A model generated the notes under the pieces. It saw only the letters and a list, made by a program, of their open reading frames with translations. It did no database searches and was not told the origin of the DNA. Source: Amaurobius ferox (Eukaryota > Arthropoda > Arachnida > Araneae > Amaurobiidae). Taken from it: 64,000 bases of DNA. The stretch is from assembly GCA_951213105.1 (NCBI GenBank), contig OX578142.1, forward strand, positions 1,876,649-1,940,648, written 5' to 3'. Shown one piece after another: positions 1 through 12,500 of the stretch. The position numbers were made by a program, and so were the translations under genes. Every line of letters begins with the position of its first letter. Position 1 is the first letter of the stretch.

Positions 1-852
1 AAATCGGACTTCTCCATCGAATATAGATATAAAAAATTGTATTTGAACGAAAATTATCATGGTCGGATTTTTCACAAAATCGGTAAGGGGGGGTAGCATG
101 AAAAAGTATAGATTTTTCGAAATTTTGAAACCTCGTTTTTTGGACATCAAACAGAAGGTATCGGCCAGAAACCAGGAAATCGGTGTTCTCCATCGAAATT
201 AGATATAAAAAATTGTATTTGAACGAAAATTATCATGGTCGGATTTTTCACAAAATCGGTAAGGGGGGGTAGCATGAAAAAGTATAGATTTTTCGAAATT
301 TTGAAACCTCGTTTTTTGGACATCAAACAGAAGGTATCGGCCAGAAAGCCAGGAAATCGGTCTTCTCCATCGAAATTAGATTAAAAAATTGTATTTGAAC
401 GAAAATTATCATGGTCGGATTTTTCACAAAATCGGTAAGGGGGGGTAGCATGAAAAAGTATAGATTTTTCGAAATTTTGAAACCTCGTTTTTTGGACATC
501 AAACAGAAGGTATCGGCCAGAAAGCCAGGAAATCGGTCTTCTCCATCGAAATTAGATATAAAAAATTGTATTTGAACGAAAATTATCATGGTCGGATTTT
601 TCACAAAATCGGTAAGGGGGGGTAGCATGAAAAAGTATAGATTTTTCGAAATTTTGAAACCTCGTTTTTTGGACATCAAACAGAAGGTATCGGCTAGAAA
701 GCTAGGAAATCGGACTTCTCCATCGAAATTAGATATAAAAAATTGTATTTGAACGAAAATTATCATGGTCGGATTTTTCACAAAGTCGGTAAGGGGGGGT
801 AGCATGAAAAAGTATAGATTTTTCGAAATTTTGAAACCTCGTTTTTTGGACA

Positions 853-2793
853 TCAAACAGAAGGTATCGGCCAGAAAGCCAGGAAATCGGTTTTCTCCAT
901 CGAAATTAGATTAAAAAATTGTATTTGAACGAAAATTATCATGGTCGGATTTTTCACAAAAGCGGTAAGGGGGGGTAGCATGAAAAAGTATAGATTCTTC
1001 GAAATTTTGAAACCTCGTTTTTTGGACATCAAACAGAAGGTATCGGCCAGAAAGCCAGGAAATCGGTCTTCTCCATCGAAATTAGATATAAAAAATTGTA
1101 TTTGAACGAAAATTATCATGGTCGGATTTTTCACAAAATCTGTAAGGGGGGTAGCATGAAAAAGTATAGATTTTTCGAAATTTTGAAACCTCGTATTTTG
1201 GACATCAAACAGAAGGTATCGGCCAGAAAGCCAGGAAATCGGACTTCTCCATCGAATATAGATATAAAAAATTGTATTTGAACGAAAATTATCATGGTCG
1301 GATTTTTCACAAAATCGGTAAGGGGGGGTAGCATGAAAAAGTATAGATTTTTCGAAATTTTGAAACCTCGTTTTTTGGACATCAAACAGAAGGTATCGGC
1401 CAGAAAGCCAGGAAATCGGTCTTCTCCATCGAAATTAGATATAAAAAATTGTATTTGAACGAAAATTATCATGGTCGGATTTTTCACAAAATCGGTAAGG
1501 GGGGGTAGCATGAAAAAGTATAGATTTTTCGAAATTTTGAAACCTCGTTTTTTGGACATCAAACAGAAGGTATCGGCCAGAAAGCCAGAAAATCGGTCTT
1601 CTCCATCGAAATTAGATATAAAAAATTGTATTTGAACGAAAATTATCATGGTCGGATTTTTCACAAAATCGGTAAGGGGGGTAGCATGAAAAAGTATAAA
1701 TTTTTCGAAATTTTGAAACCTCGTTTTCGGACATCAAACAGAAGGTATCGGCCAGAAAGCCAGGAAATCGGTTTTCTCCATCGAAATTAGATATAAAAAA
1801 TTGTATTTGAACGAAAATTATCATAGTCGGATTTTTCACAAAATCGGTAAGGGGGGGTAGCATGAAAAAGTATAGATTTTTCGAAATTTTGAAACCTCGT
1901 TTTTTGGACATCAAACAGAAGGTATCGGCCAGAAAACCAGGAAATCGGTCTTCTCCATCGAAATGAGATATAAAAAATTGTATTTGAACGAAAATTATCA
2001 TGGTCGGATTTTTCACAAAATCGGTAAGGGGGGGTAGCATGAAAAAGTATAGATTTTTCGAAATTTTGAAACCTCGTTTTTGGACATCAAACAGAAGGTA
2101 TCGGCCAGAAAGCCAGGAAATCGGTCTTCTCCATCGAAATTAGATTAAAAAATTGTATTTGAACGAAAATTATCATGGTCGGATTTTTCACAAAATCGGT
2201 AAGGGGGGGTAGCATGAAAAAGTATAGATTTTTCGAAATTTTGAAACCTCGTTTTTTGGACATCAAACAGAAGGTATCGGCCAGAAAACCAGGAAATCGG
2301 TCTTCTCCATCGAAATTAGATATAAAAAATTGTATTTGAACGAAAATTATCATGGTCGGATTTTTCACAAAATCGGTAAGGGGGGGTAGCATGAAAAAGT
2401 ATAGATTTTTCGAAATTTTGAAACCACGTTTTTTGGACATCAAACAGAAGGTATCGGCCAGTAAGCCAGGAAATCGGTCTTCTCCATCGAAATTAGATAT
2501 AAAAAATTGTATTTGAACGAAAATTTTCATGGTCGGATTTTTCACAAAATCTGTAAGGGGGGGTAGCATGAAAAAGTATAGATTTTTCGAAATTTTGAAA
2601 CCTCGTTTTTTGGACATCATACAGAAGGTATCGGCCAGAAAGCTAGGAAATCGGACTTCTCCATCGAAATTAGATATAAAAAATTGTATTTGAACGAAAA
2701 TTATCATGGTCGGATTTTTCACAAAATCGGTAGGGGGGGGTAGCATGAAAAAGTATAGATTTTTCGAAATTTTGAAACCTCGTTTTTTGGACA
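853..2793 (+). repeat. higher-order repeat unit, 11 monomers
   Basis: This 1941-bp stretch of eleven monomers is followed directly by a second version at 2794-4560. Diagnostic variants recur at a constant offset of 1941 bp in the first half: the AGATT monomer, the CGTATTTTGG monomer and the CGTTTTCGG monomer. The offset becomes 1766-1767 bp after one monomer is absent. The unit boundary is arbitrary; only the periodicity is supported. Confidence 0.75.
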
Positions 2794-4560
2794 TCAAACA
2801 GAAGGTATCGGCCAGAAAGCCAGGAAATCGGTCTTCTCCATCGAAATTAGATTAAAAAATTGTATTTGAACGAAAATTATCATGGTCGGATTTTTCACAA
2901 AATCGGTAAGGGGGGGTAGCATGAAAAAGTATAGATTTTTCGAAATTTTGAAACCTCGTTTTTTGGACATCAAACAGAAGGTATCGGCCAGAAAGCCAGG
3001 AAATCGGTCTTCTCCATCGAAATTAGATATAAAAAATTGTATTTGAACGAAAATTATCATGGTCGGATTTTTCACAAAATCTGTAAGGGGGGTAGCATGA
3101 AAAAGTATAGATTTTTCGAAATTTTGAAACCTCGTATTTTGGACATCAAACAGAAGGTATCGGCCAGAAAGCCAGGAAATCGGACTTCTCCATCGAAATT
3201 AGATATAAAAAATTGTATTTGAACGAAAATTATCATGGTCGGATTTTTCACAAAATCGGTAAGGGGGGGTAGCATGAAAAAGTATAGATTTTTCGAAATT
3301 TTGAAACCTCGTTTTTTGGACATCAAACAGAAGGTATCGGCCAGAAAGCCAGGAAATCGGTCTTCTCCATCGAAATTAGATATAAAAAATTGTATTTGAA
3401 CGAAAATTATCATAGTCGGATTTTTCACAAAATCGGTAAGGGGGGGTAGCATGAAAAAGTATAAATTTTTCGAAATTTTGAAACCTCGTTTTCGGACATC
3501 AAACAGAAGGTATCGGCCAGAAAGCCAGGAAATCGGTTTTCTCCATCGAAATTAGATATAAAAAATTGTATTTGAACGAAAATTATCATAGTCGGATTTT
3601 TCACAAAATCGGTAAGGGGGGGGTAGCATGAAAAAGTATAGATTTTTCGAAATTTTGAAACCTCGTTTTTTGGACATCAAACAGAAGGTATCGGCCAGAA
3701 AACCAGGAAATCGGTCTTCTCCATCGAAATGAGATATAAAAAATTGTATTTGAACGAAAATTATCATGGTCGGATTTTTCACAAAATCGGTAAGGGGGGG
3801 TAGCATGAAAAATTATAGATTTTTCGAAATTTTGAAACCTCGTTTTTTGGACATCAAACAGAAGGTATCGGCCAGAAAGCCAGGAAATCGGTCTTCTCCA
3901 TCGAAATTAGATTAAAAAATTGTATTTGAACGAAAATTATCATGGTCGGATTTTTCACAAAATCGGTAAGGGGGGGTAGCATGAAAAAGTATAGATTTTT
4001 CGAAATTTTGAAACCTCGTTTTTTGGACATCAAACAGAAGGTATCGGCCAGAAAACCAGGAAATCGGTCTTCTCCATCGAAATTAGATATAAAAAATTGT
4101 ATTTGAACGAAAATTATCATGGTCGGATTTTTCACAAAATCGGTAAGGGGGGGTAGCATGAAAAAGTATAGATTTTTCGAAATTTTGAAACCACGTTTTT
4201 TGGACATCAAACAGAAGGTATCGGCCAGTAAGCCAGGAAATCGGTCTTCTCCATCGAAATTAGATATAAAAAATTGTATTTGAACGAAAATTTTCATGGT
4301 CGGATTTTTCACAAAATCTGTAAGGGGGGGTAGCATGAAAAAGTATAGATTTTTCGAAATTTTGAAACCTCGTTTTTTGGACATCATACAGAAGGTATCG
4401 GCCAGAAAGCTAGGAAATCGGACTTCTCCATCGAAATTAGATATAAAAAATTGTATTTGAACGAAAATTATCATGGTCGGATTTTTCACAAAATCGGTAA
4501 GGGGAGGTAGCATGAAAAAGTCTAGATTTTTCGAAATTTTGAAACCTCGTTTTTTGGACA
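2794..4560 (+). repeat. higher-order repeat unit, 10 monomers
   Basis: Ten-monomer (1767-bp) paralogue of 853-2793 with the same variant order minus one monomer. A shorter repetition of its end follows at 4561-5090 (three monomers, 530 bp), sharing the ATCATACAGAAGG and TCTAGATTTT variants. The pattern is consistent with unequal exchange. Confidence 0.72.
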
Positions 4561-6616
4561 TCAAACAGAAGGTATCGGCCAGAAAGCCAGGAAATCGGTC
4601 TTCTCCATCGAAATTAGATTAAAAAATTGTATTTGAACGAAAATTATCATGGTCGGATTTTTCACAAAATCGGTAAGGGGGGGTAGCATGAAAAAGTATA
4701 GATTTTTCGAAATTTTGAAACCTCGTTTTTTGGACATCAAACAGAAGGTATCGGCCAGAAAGCCAGGAAATCGGTCTTCTCCATCGAAATTAGATATAAA
4801 AAATTGTATTTGAACGAAAATTTTCATGGTCGGATTTTTCACAAAATCTGTAAGGGGGGGTAGCATGAAAAAGTATAGATTTTTCGAAATTTTGAAACCT
4901 CGTTTTTTGGACATCATACAGAAGGTATCGGCCAGAAAGCTAGGAAATCGGACTTCTCCATCGAAATTAGATATAAAAAATTGTATTTGAACGAAAATTA
5001 TCATGGTCGGATTTTTCACAAAATCGGTAAGGGGAGGTAGCATGAAAAAGTCTAGATTTTTCGAAATTTTGAAACCTCGTTTTTTGGACATCAAACAGAA
5101 GGTATCGGCCAGAAAGCCAGGAAATCGGTCTTCTCCATCGAAATTAGATTAAAAAATTGTATTTGAACGAAAATTATCATGGTCGGATTTTTCACAAAAT
5201 CGGTAAGGGGGGGTAGCATGAAAAAGTATAGATTTTTCGAAATTTTGAAACCTCGTTTTTTGGACATCAAACAGAAGGTATCGGCCAGAAAGCCAGGAAA
5301 TCGGTCTTCTCCATCGAAATTAGATATAAAAAATTGTATTTGAACGAAAATTATCATGGTCGGATTTTTCACAAAATCTGTAAGGGGGGTAGCATGAAAA
5401 AGTATAGATTTTTCGAAATTTTGAAACCTCGTTTTTTGGACATCAAACAGAAGGTATCGGCCAGAAAGCCAGGAAATCGGTCTTCTCCATCGAAATTAGA
5501 TATAAAAAATTGTATTTGAACGAAAATTATCATGGTCGGATTTTTCACAAAATCTGTAAGGGGGGTAGCATGAAAAAGTATAGATTTTTCGAAATTTTGA
5601 AACCTCGTATTTTGGACATCAAACAGAAGGTATCGGCCAGAAAGCCAGGAAATCGGACTTCTCCATCGAAATTAGATATAAAAAATTGTATTTGAACGAA
5701 AATTATCATGGTCGGATTTTTCACAAAATCGGTAAGGGGGGGTAGCATGAAAAAGTATAGATTTTTCGAAATTTTGAAACCTCGTTTTTTGGACATCAAA
5801 CAGAAGGTATCGGCCAGAAACCAGGAAATCGGTCTTCTCCATCGAAATTAGATATAAAAAATTGTATTTGAACGAAAATTATCATGGTCGGATTTTTCAC
5901 AAAATCGGTAAGGGGGGGTAGCATGAAAAAGTATAGATTTTTCGAAATTTTGAAACCTCGTTTTTTGGACATCAAACAGAAGGTATCGGCCTGAAACCAG
6001 GAAATCGGTCTTCTCCATCGAAATTAGATATAAAAAATTGTATTTGAACGAAAATTATCATGGTCGGATTTTTCACAAAATCGGTAAGGGGGGTTAGCAT
6101 GAAAAAGTATAGATTTTTCGAAATTTTGAAACCTCGTTTTTTGGACATCAAACAGAAGGTATCGGCCAGAAAGCCAGGAAATCGGACTTCTCCATCGAAA
6201 TTAGATATAAAAAATTGTATTTGAACGAAAATTATCATGGTCGGATTTTTCACAAAATCGGTAAGGGGGGGTAGCATGAAAAAGTATAGATTTTTCGAAA
6301 TTTTGAAACCTCGTTTTTTGGACATCAAACAGAAGGTATCGGCCAGAAAGCCAGGAAATCGGTCTTCTCCATCGAAATTAGATATAAAAAATTGTATTTG
6401 AACGAAAATTATCATGGTCGGATTTTTCACAAAATCGGTAAGGGGGGGTAGCATGAAAAAGTATAGATTTTTTGAAATTTTGAAACCTCGTTTTTTGGAC
6501 ATCAAACAGAAGGTATCGGCCAGAAAACCAGGAAACCGGACTTCTCCATCGAAATTAGATATAAAAAATTGTATTTGAACGAAAATTATCATGGTCGGAT
6601 TTTTCACAAAATCGGT

Positions 6617-6634
6617 AAGGGGGGTAGCATGAAA
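6617..6634 (+). repeat. target-site duplication, left side of copy 1
   Basis: The 18-bp AAGGGGGGTAGCATGAAA abuts the element's 3' end. The identical 18 bp, also with six G, recurs at 7837-7854 beyond the truncated 5' end. Confidence 0.9.
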
Positions 6635-7836
6635 GGCCCAGACCATACAGCCAACCCAGGGGTTTATGGCAGTTTAATGTATGGCCGGGAGAAAATTTAG
6701 AACAGGAGAATTTAGAAAATTTAGAACAGGAGAATTTAGAAAATTTAGAACAGGAGACCGACTTCCACAGACCGACACCCTCGAGCAGCCCAGAGTAAAC
6801 CAGTAGTTTATTAAATAATCAATCAAAGGTTACAGTTACAAAGTGTTAGGTGTCACGTAGGACACAGGCAGCAGAACAGACAGGCAAGCAAACAGACAAC
6901 AAACCACAAAGATAAAAGTACAAAACGTGTCACATAAGACACAAACAGCAAAACGTTTCACGTAGGACACAGACAGCAAGAAAAACAGCAAGCAAACGGC
7001 ACAAAACGTGTCACATAAGACACAAACAGCAAAACGTGTCACGTAGGACACAGACACAGGAATAACAGCAGCAAACGACAAAAACAAAAAGTCACACACA
7101 TAAAAAAAATACAATAAACAGGGAAGTATGCAAGGAATATGCAAGCAGAGCATACAAAAGTGGTGCCAAGGGAACAGTAGAGAGCTCCACTGATCAAAAA
7201 TTAAAAGCAGAAGGGACGCCGGCTCACGGGCAGGTTATGAAATACCATTCGAGATCTCTCTCGCAATGAGAACACAGTTTTTAAGTTTATTTAAAAGGAT
7301 AGGGTTTTTCCTAACACCCGAGAACCAGGTTGCACAATGAGCGGGAGTGGGCTTGATTAAGTGGTGGGCAGAAGTGTGTGGACAGGAAAATACATAATGG
7401 TCCACATCACCGTAAGCATTGCAGGTACAGCAAGATGTTCTTTTAAATTTAAAATGATGAAGGTAGTCCAAAAAGGGGCCATGACCCGTAAGAAAGTAAA
7501 TTAAATATTTATTATAAATTTGGAAATTTTGACTGACTTTAGGGAGGTAAGTTAAAATTCTTGCCGGGTCATGGGTACGAGGGGAAATGTAATTATTAAG
7601 AAGGGTTTGCCAAATATTTAAAAGGTATGTTTTGCAGTGATTAGTTAAAAAAGAGTAAGGTAAAGGTAAAACAGTAGGGGAGCCAACAGTAGTGGCGAGT
7701 TTGGCGTTTTCATCGGCAACCTCATTACCTCGAATGTTAGCATGGGCTTTAACCCACTGTAAATTAAAAAGTGATTTAAAAGGGTAAATATAAGTTTTAA
7801 TATCGTTTAAAAATTTTGATTTAATATTGGGAGAGT
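6635..7836 (-). mobile_element. satellite-targeted non-LTR retrotransposon, copy 1 (5'-truncated)
   Basis: A 1.2-kb 3' fragment reading on the minus strand. It holds the last 200 codons of ORF2 plus a 600-bp 3' UTR. The 3' end is GGTCTGGGCC joined directly to satellite, with no poly(A). The 5' end stops inside the RNase H region, where 7831-7836 GAGAGT meets satellite AAGGGGGGTAGC. One T is ambiguous at that junction. An 18-bp target-site duplication flanks it, so this is a genuine reverse-transcribed insertion with 5' truncation rather than a recombination remnant. It is nearly identical to copies 2, 3, 5 and 6 and is therefore young. Confidence 0.95.
7235..7836 (-). pseudogene. ORF2 C-terminal fragment (RNase H end plus zinc knuckle), copy 1
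   Basis: Encodes about the last 199 residues of the ORF2 protein, equivalent to residues 976-1174 of the intact copy at 17804-21328. It retains the end of the RNase H domain, including GNEVADENAK with its last catalytic Asp. It also keeps the C-x2-C-x7-H-x4-C knuckle (CCTCNAYGDVDHYVFSC). The frame is open from the junction to the stop. Endonuclease, reverse transcriptase and most of RNase H are missing through 5' truncation, so it cannot encode a functional polyprotein. There is no ATG near the 5' end. Confidence 0.93.
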
Positions 7837-8914
7837 AAGGGGGGTAGCATGAAAAAGTATAGATTTTTCGAAATTTTGAAACCTCGTTATTTGGACATCA
7901 AACAGAAGGTATCGGCCATAAAGCCAGGAAATCGGTCTTCATCGAAATTAGATATAAAAATTGTATTTGAACGAAAATTATCATGGTCGGATTTTTCACA
8001 AAATCTGTAAGGGGGGGGGGGTAGCATGAAAAAGTATAGATTTTTCGAAATTTTGAAACCTCGTATTTTGGACATCAAAGAAAAGGCATCGGCCAGAAAG
8101 CCAGGAAATCGGACTTCTCCATCGAAATTAGATATAAAAAATTGTATTTGAACGAAAATTATCATGGTCGGATTTTTCACAAAATCGGTAAGGGGGGGGT
8201 AGCATGAAAAAGTATAGATTTTTCGAAATTTTGAAACCTCGTTTTTTGGACATCAAACAGAAGGTATCGGCCAGAACCCAGGACATCGGTCTTCTCCATC
8301 GAAATTAGATATAAAAAATAGTGTTTGAACGAAAATTATCATGGTCGGATTTTTCACAAAATCGGTAAGGGGGGGTAGCATGAAAAAGTATAGATTTTTC
8401 GAAATTTTGAAACCTCGTTTTTTGGACATCAAACAGAAGGTATCGGCCAGTAAGCCAGGAAATCGGTCTTCTCCATCGAAATTAGATATAAAAAATTGTA
8501 TTTGAACGAAAATTTTCATGGTCGGATTTTTCACAAAATCTGTAAGGGGGGGTAGCATGAAAAAGTATAGATTTTTCGAAATTTTGAAACCTCGTTTTTT
8601 GGACATCAAACAGAAGGTATCGGCCAGAAAGCTAGGAAATCGGACTTCTCCATCGAAATTAGATATAAAAAATTGTATTTGAACGAAAATTATCATGGTC
8701 GGATTTTTCACAAAATCGGTAAGGGGGGGTAGCATGAAAAATATAGATTTTTCGAAATTTTGAAACCTCGTTTTTTGGACATCAAACAGAAGGTATCGGC
8801 CAGAAAGCCAGGAAATCGGTCTTCTCCATCGAAATTAGATATAAAAAATTGTATTTGAACGAAAATTATCATGGTCGGATTTTTCACAAAATCTGTAAGG
8901 GGGGTAGCATGAAA
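7837..8914 (+). repeat. 177-bp satellite array, block S2
   Basis: About six monomers between copies 1 and 2, in the same orientation and register as S1. The first 18 bp are the right target-site duplication of copy 1. Several monomers are unusual: an 11-G run near 8010-8020, CTTCATCG in place of CTTCTCCATCG, and AAAGAAAAGG in place of AAACAGAAGG. The same CTTCATCG and AAAGAAAAGG variants reappear at the start of S5. Confidence 0.97.
8897..8914 (+). repeat. target-site duplication, left side of copy 2
   Basis: AAGGGGGGTAGCATGAAA, six G. It is identical to 16649-16666 on the other side of the 7.7-kb element. Confidence 0.92.
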
Positions 8915-9511
8915 GGCCCAGACCATACAGCCAACCCAGGGGTTTATGGCAGTTTAATGTATGGCCGGGAGAAAATTTAGAACAGGAAATTTAGAACAGG
9001 AGAATTTAGAAATTTAGAAAATTTAGAACAGGAGACCGACTTCCACAGACCGACACCCACGAGCAGCCCAAAGTAAACCAGTAGTTTATTAAATAATCAA
9101 TCAAAGGTTACAGTTACAAAATGTTAGGTGTCACGTAGGACACAGGCAGCAGAACAGACAGGCAAGCAAACAAACAAACCACAAAGATAAAAGTACAAAA
9201 CGTGTCACATAAGACACAAACAGTAAAACGTTTCACGTAGGACACACACAGCAAGAAAAACAGCAAGCAAACGGCACAAAACGTGTCACAAAAGACACAA
9301 ACAGCAAAACGTGTCACGTAGGATACAGACACAGGAATAACAGCAGCAAACGGCAAAAACAAAAAGTCACACACACATAAAAAAAATACAATAAACAGGG
9401 AAGTATGCAAGGAATATGCAAGCAGAGCATACAAAAGGGGTGCCAAGGGAACAGTAAAGAGCTCCACTGATCAAAAATTAAAAGCAGAAGGGACGCCGGC
9501 TCACGGGCAGG
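8915..9511 (-). other. 3' UTR of copy 2
   Basis: The 597-nt untranslated 3' region carries the terminal stem-loop at 8915-8969 and a variable AATTTAGAACAGGA minisatellite. It also holds the GTGTC-N6-GACAC hairpin array seen in copy 3, with some stems degraded. An AATAAA sits upstream in sense orientation (TTTAATAAACTACTGG), yet the insertion has no poly(A) tract. Confidence 0.85.
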
Positions 9512-12500
9512 TTATGAAATGCCATTCGAGATCTCTCTCGCAATGAGAACACAGTTTTTAAGTTTATTTAAAAGGATAGGGTTTTTCCTAACACCCGAGA
9601 ACCAGGTTGCACAATGAGCGGGAGTGGGCTTGATTAAGTGGTGGGCAGAAGTGTGTGGACAGGAAAATACATAATGGTCCACATCACCGTAAGCACTGCA
9701 GGTACAGCAAGATGTTCTTTTAATTTTAAAATGATGAAGGTAGTCCAAAAAGGGGCCATGACCGGTAAGAAAGTAAATTAAATATTTATTATAAATTTGG
9801 AAATTTTGACTGACTTTAGGGAGGTAAGTTAAAATTCTTGCCGGGTCATGGGTACGAGGGGAAATGTAATTATTAAGAAGGGTTTGCCAAATATTTAAAA
9901 GGTATGTTTTGCAGTGATTAGTTAAAAAAGAGTAAGGTAAAGGTACAACAGTAGGGGAGCCAACAGTAGTGGCGAGTTTGGCGTTTTCATCGGCAACCTC
10001 ATTACCTCGAATGTTAGCATGGGCTTTAACCCACTGTAAATTAAAAAGTGATTTAAAAGGGTAAATATAAGTTTTAATATCGTTTAAAAATTTTGATTTA
10101 ATATTGGGAGAGTTTAACGCCAAAATGGCTGAAAGGCTGTCTGAAAAAATGTTAACTTTTGTGTTATTGTTGATTGCCCAGGAGAAGGCTTCTCGTAAAG
10201 CAGCCAATTCAGCCTGGAAAACCGTGTTCTCATTATCAAGTTTATATAAAAATGTCTCGATCAACGAATCATCTTTAAAGACACAGATGGCAAAGCCAAC
10301 CTTATCTTCTATTTTGGAGCCATCTGTGTAGATATTAAAGTCAGAAAAGGTGACAGGATTACGAGGGGAAAAAATAATGGAACGTAGTCCAGGGGAGAGG
10401 CCCGAAAGAGCACAATTGGTGTCGAAACGGGCGGGGGGGGAGGGAAGAGTCAGGAAAAAAGTTATTTTTCTGCTTCCAGAAATGGTATTTTAAAAATTGG
10501 GTCTTGATTACACAGTGAAGGGGGGGAATACCAGTTATTGAAAAAAGAGAAATGTTTGAAGATGTTCTAAAACCGGTAGAAATCTTTAATAAGAATAATC
10601 TTTGTAAGGAAGTAAGCTTAGAAATTTGAACCCCCGTTAAATGACCTCCCCAAATACCCGCCCCGTAAGTAATAATTTTCTCTATTACTGCAAGATACCA
10701 AGATTTCAATAAAACTTTATTAACACCCCAATTATTACTTGATATTTTGCCAAAGGTAGAAAAGAGCTTAAAACACTTCTCTTTTAGATAAAAAATGTGG
10801 GAACTCCATTTTAAGTTGTCGTCAATAATAATACCCAAAAATTTAAGGGAACGAGTAATTTTAATAGTTTTGTTTAAAAGTTTGACCGGAGGGTAATACC
10901 TGCGTTTTTTAAGGGACCTATTGAAAATAATGCAAGAAGACTTTTCTACTGAGACAGTAAGATTAAGTGAAGTAAGGGAGGAGGTAATAAGTGAAAGGGC
11001 ATCATTAATATTATTGACGACTGAGCGGATGCTGGTGGAGTAGGAGACCACAGCCAGATCATCAGCGAAGGCTTGGAGGTAATAAAGATCATTATTTAAA
11101 TTTAGTAAGTTGTTAAAATAAATATTCCAAAGGACGGGGGAAATAACCGAACCTTGGGGGGCGCCTTTTGAGATTATTTTAGTTAGGGAGAAATTTTTAT
11201 TTGTAAAAGTTATTGTTCTTGAATGCAAGTATGAGTAAATAAAGGTTCTAAAATGAGGTGGAAGGCTAATTTTATCAAAGGTAGAGGGTAAAACTTTCCA
11301 ATCTAGGTTATCAAAAGCTCCGCTGATGTCGACTGTGGCAAGGGCAACAATGTTCGCCGATCGGAGAGATTTTATATGCGTAACAAGCGCGTGAGCCGCA
11401 TCCTCACAACTATGTAACTCCCTGAATCCGAATTGGAGAGGGTGAAGAGCACCTGCCGTCTTCAACCAGATGTTGAGTTTGTTTATAAAAATTCTCTCGA
11501 TTATTTTCCCAAAAGTGGGGAGAAGGCATATTGGACGATAAGCGGAACAGGAGGCTGGATTTTTGTCAGGTTTTTGAATAAATAAAATTTTAGCGTTTTT
11601 GAGTGAATCAGGAAATTTACAGAATTTGAAAATAAGATTAATAATTTTAGAAAAAAGGAGGGGGTACGATTTAAAAAGATTTTTCCATATATTAAAGTCA
11701 AGGTTATCCTGGCCCGGGGCCTTACCAGATTTTAAATGATTGAAGACAAGGGAGAGCTCTTCATCCGAGACCGCCCCCAAACCCTCATCAGAAGTGTCAT
11801 GGGTGGGAAAAGAGGTAAAAGAGGGGTCCTCAGGAAAACAGTGGTCCAAAAGACGCTGAATTTTATCATTATAATCAAGGTTAGGGTTGTCCTGGAACTG
11901 CAAGTTTATATTATTAAAATTTTTATGTTTTTGGAAAGTGTATTTAAATAAAGAGCCGAATTTTTCAGAGCAATTGTTGCAGTGTTTTTTCCAGGCGTCA
12001 GATTTTGCTTTATTTATTAGAAGTTTATATTTTGCTCTGTTTAGTTTATATTTAATTTTTGCTTGGTTAATGAGTTCGGGAGGGTCGGAGTTTCTCTCGT
12101 GTGAACCGATTCTTTTATAAAGCGCATTGACAAAATTTCTAAACTTCGCTAGGTCTCGGCTCCACCAGCTGAAGTTAAAATTTCTTGAAGCTTTTTTCTT
12201 TCTAATATATTTAAATGCACAATTTTGTGTTTTGAGTATAAAGTCTTTGATAAATACATCCAGCATGGCGGAGTCGAGAACAGAGTCAAGGGAGGTGTTG
12301 AATTCCTCTGAAAGAGGTTTAAAATTATGTAAAAATTTTCCCAGACTATAATTTGTTTTAAAGAAAAAGGAAGTGTCGATAGAAGGAGCAGTATTAAGAG
12401 TAAGTAAAATATATTTGTGGTCACTTAATGTGTCACACGAGAGAACTTCCCAATTTTGAATAGAGTCAAAAAAGCTGAAAGAAGAAAGGGACAGGTCAGG

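Larger units (their letters stand above)
1..6634 (+). repeat. 177-bp satellite array, block S1
   Basis: About 37 head-to-tail monomers of roughly 177 bp. Each contains GGTAGCATGAAAAAG, a TTTTTCGAAATTTTG segment, CATCAAACAGAAGGTATCGG, GAACGAAAATTATCATGG and a run of about seven G. Length variants recur: AGATTAAAA for AGATATAAAA (-1), AGAAACC for AGAAAGCC (-2), AGAACCC (-1) and CGTTTTCGG for CGTTTTTTGG (-2). Substitution variants such as CGTATTTTGG and CCACGTTTT mark individual monomers and show higher-order structure. No gene is visible. Open frames across monomers are a consequence of a period divisible by three. The block is interrupted at 6635 by retrotransposon copy 1. Confidence 0.98.

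Noticed and set aside
1096..1281. Recurrent 61-codon plus-strand frames in the satellite
   Set aside because: They appear wherever the G-run is six instead of seven, which joins two frames. This is a by-product of run-length variation.
2087..2797. Long minus-strand open frames within satellite blocks (for example 236 codons here, similar ones throughout)
   Set aside because: They repeat the 59-residue translation of the monomer and are broken by frequent 1-2 bp length variants. Many begin at non-ATG codons. They show no sign of coding constraint.
1..6634. CRISPR-like regular repeat array
   Set aside because: Monomers abut directly with no unique spacers, the period is 177 bp, and the context is eukaryotic.
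1..6634. CENP-B box within the monomer
   Set aside because: Neither strand of the monomer has the TTCG-N4-A-N2-CGGG core. The CCTCG, TTTTTCGAAA and ATCGG segments do not fit.
11736..12351. Short plus-strand frames opposite ORF2 (also at 20030-20645 and 43442-43826)
   Set aside because: They are antisense shadows of the RT and linker region. They are conserved only because ORF2 is.
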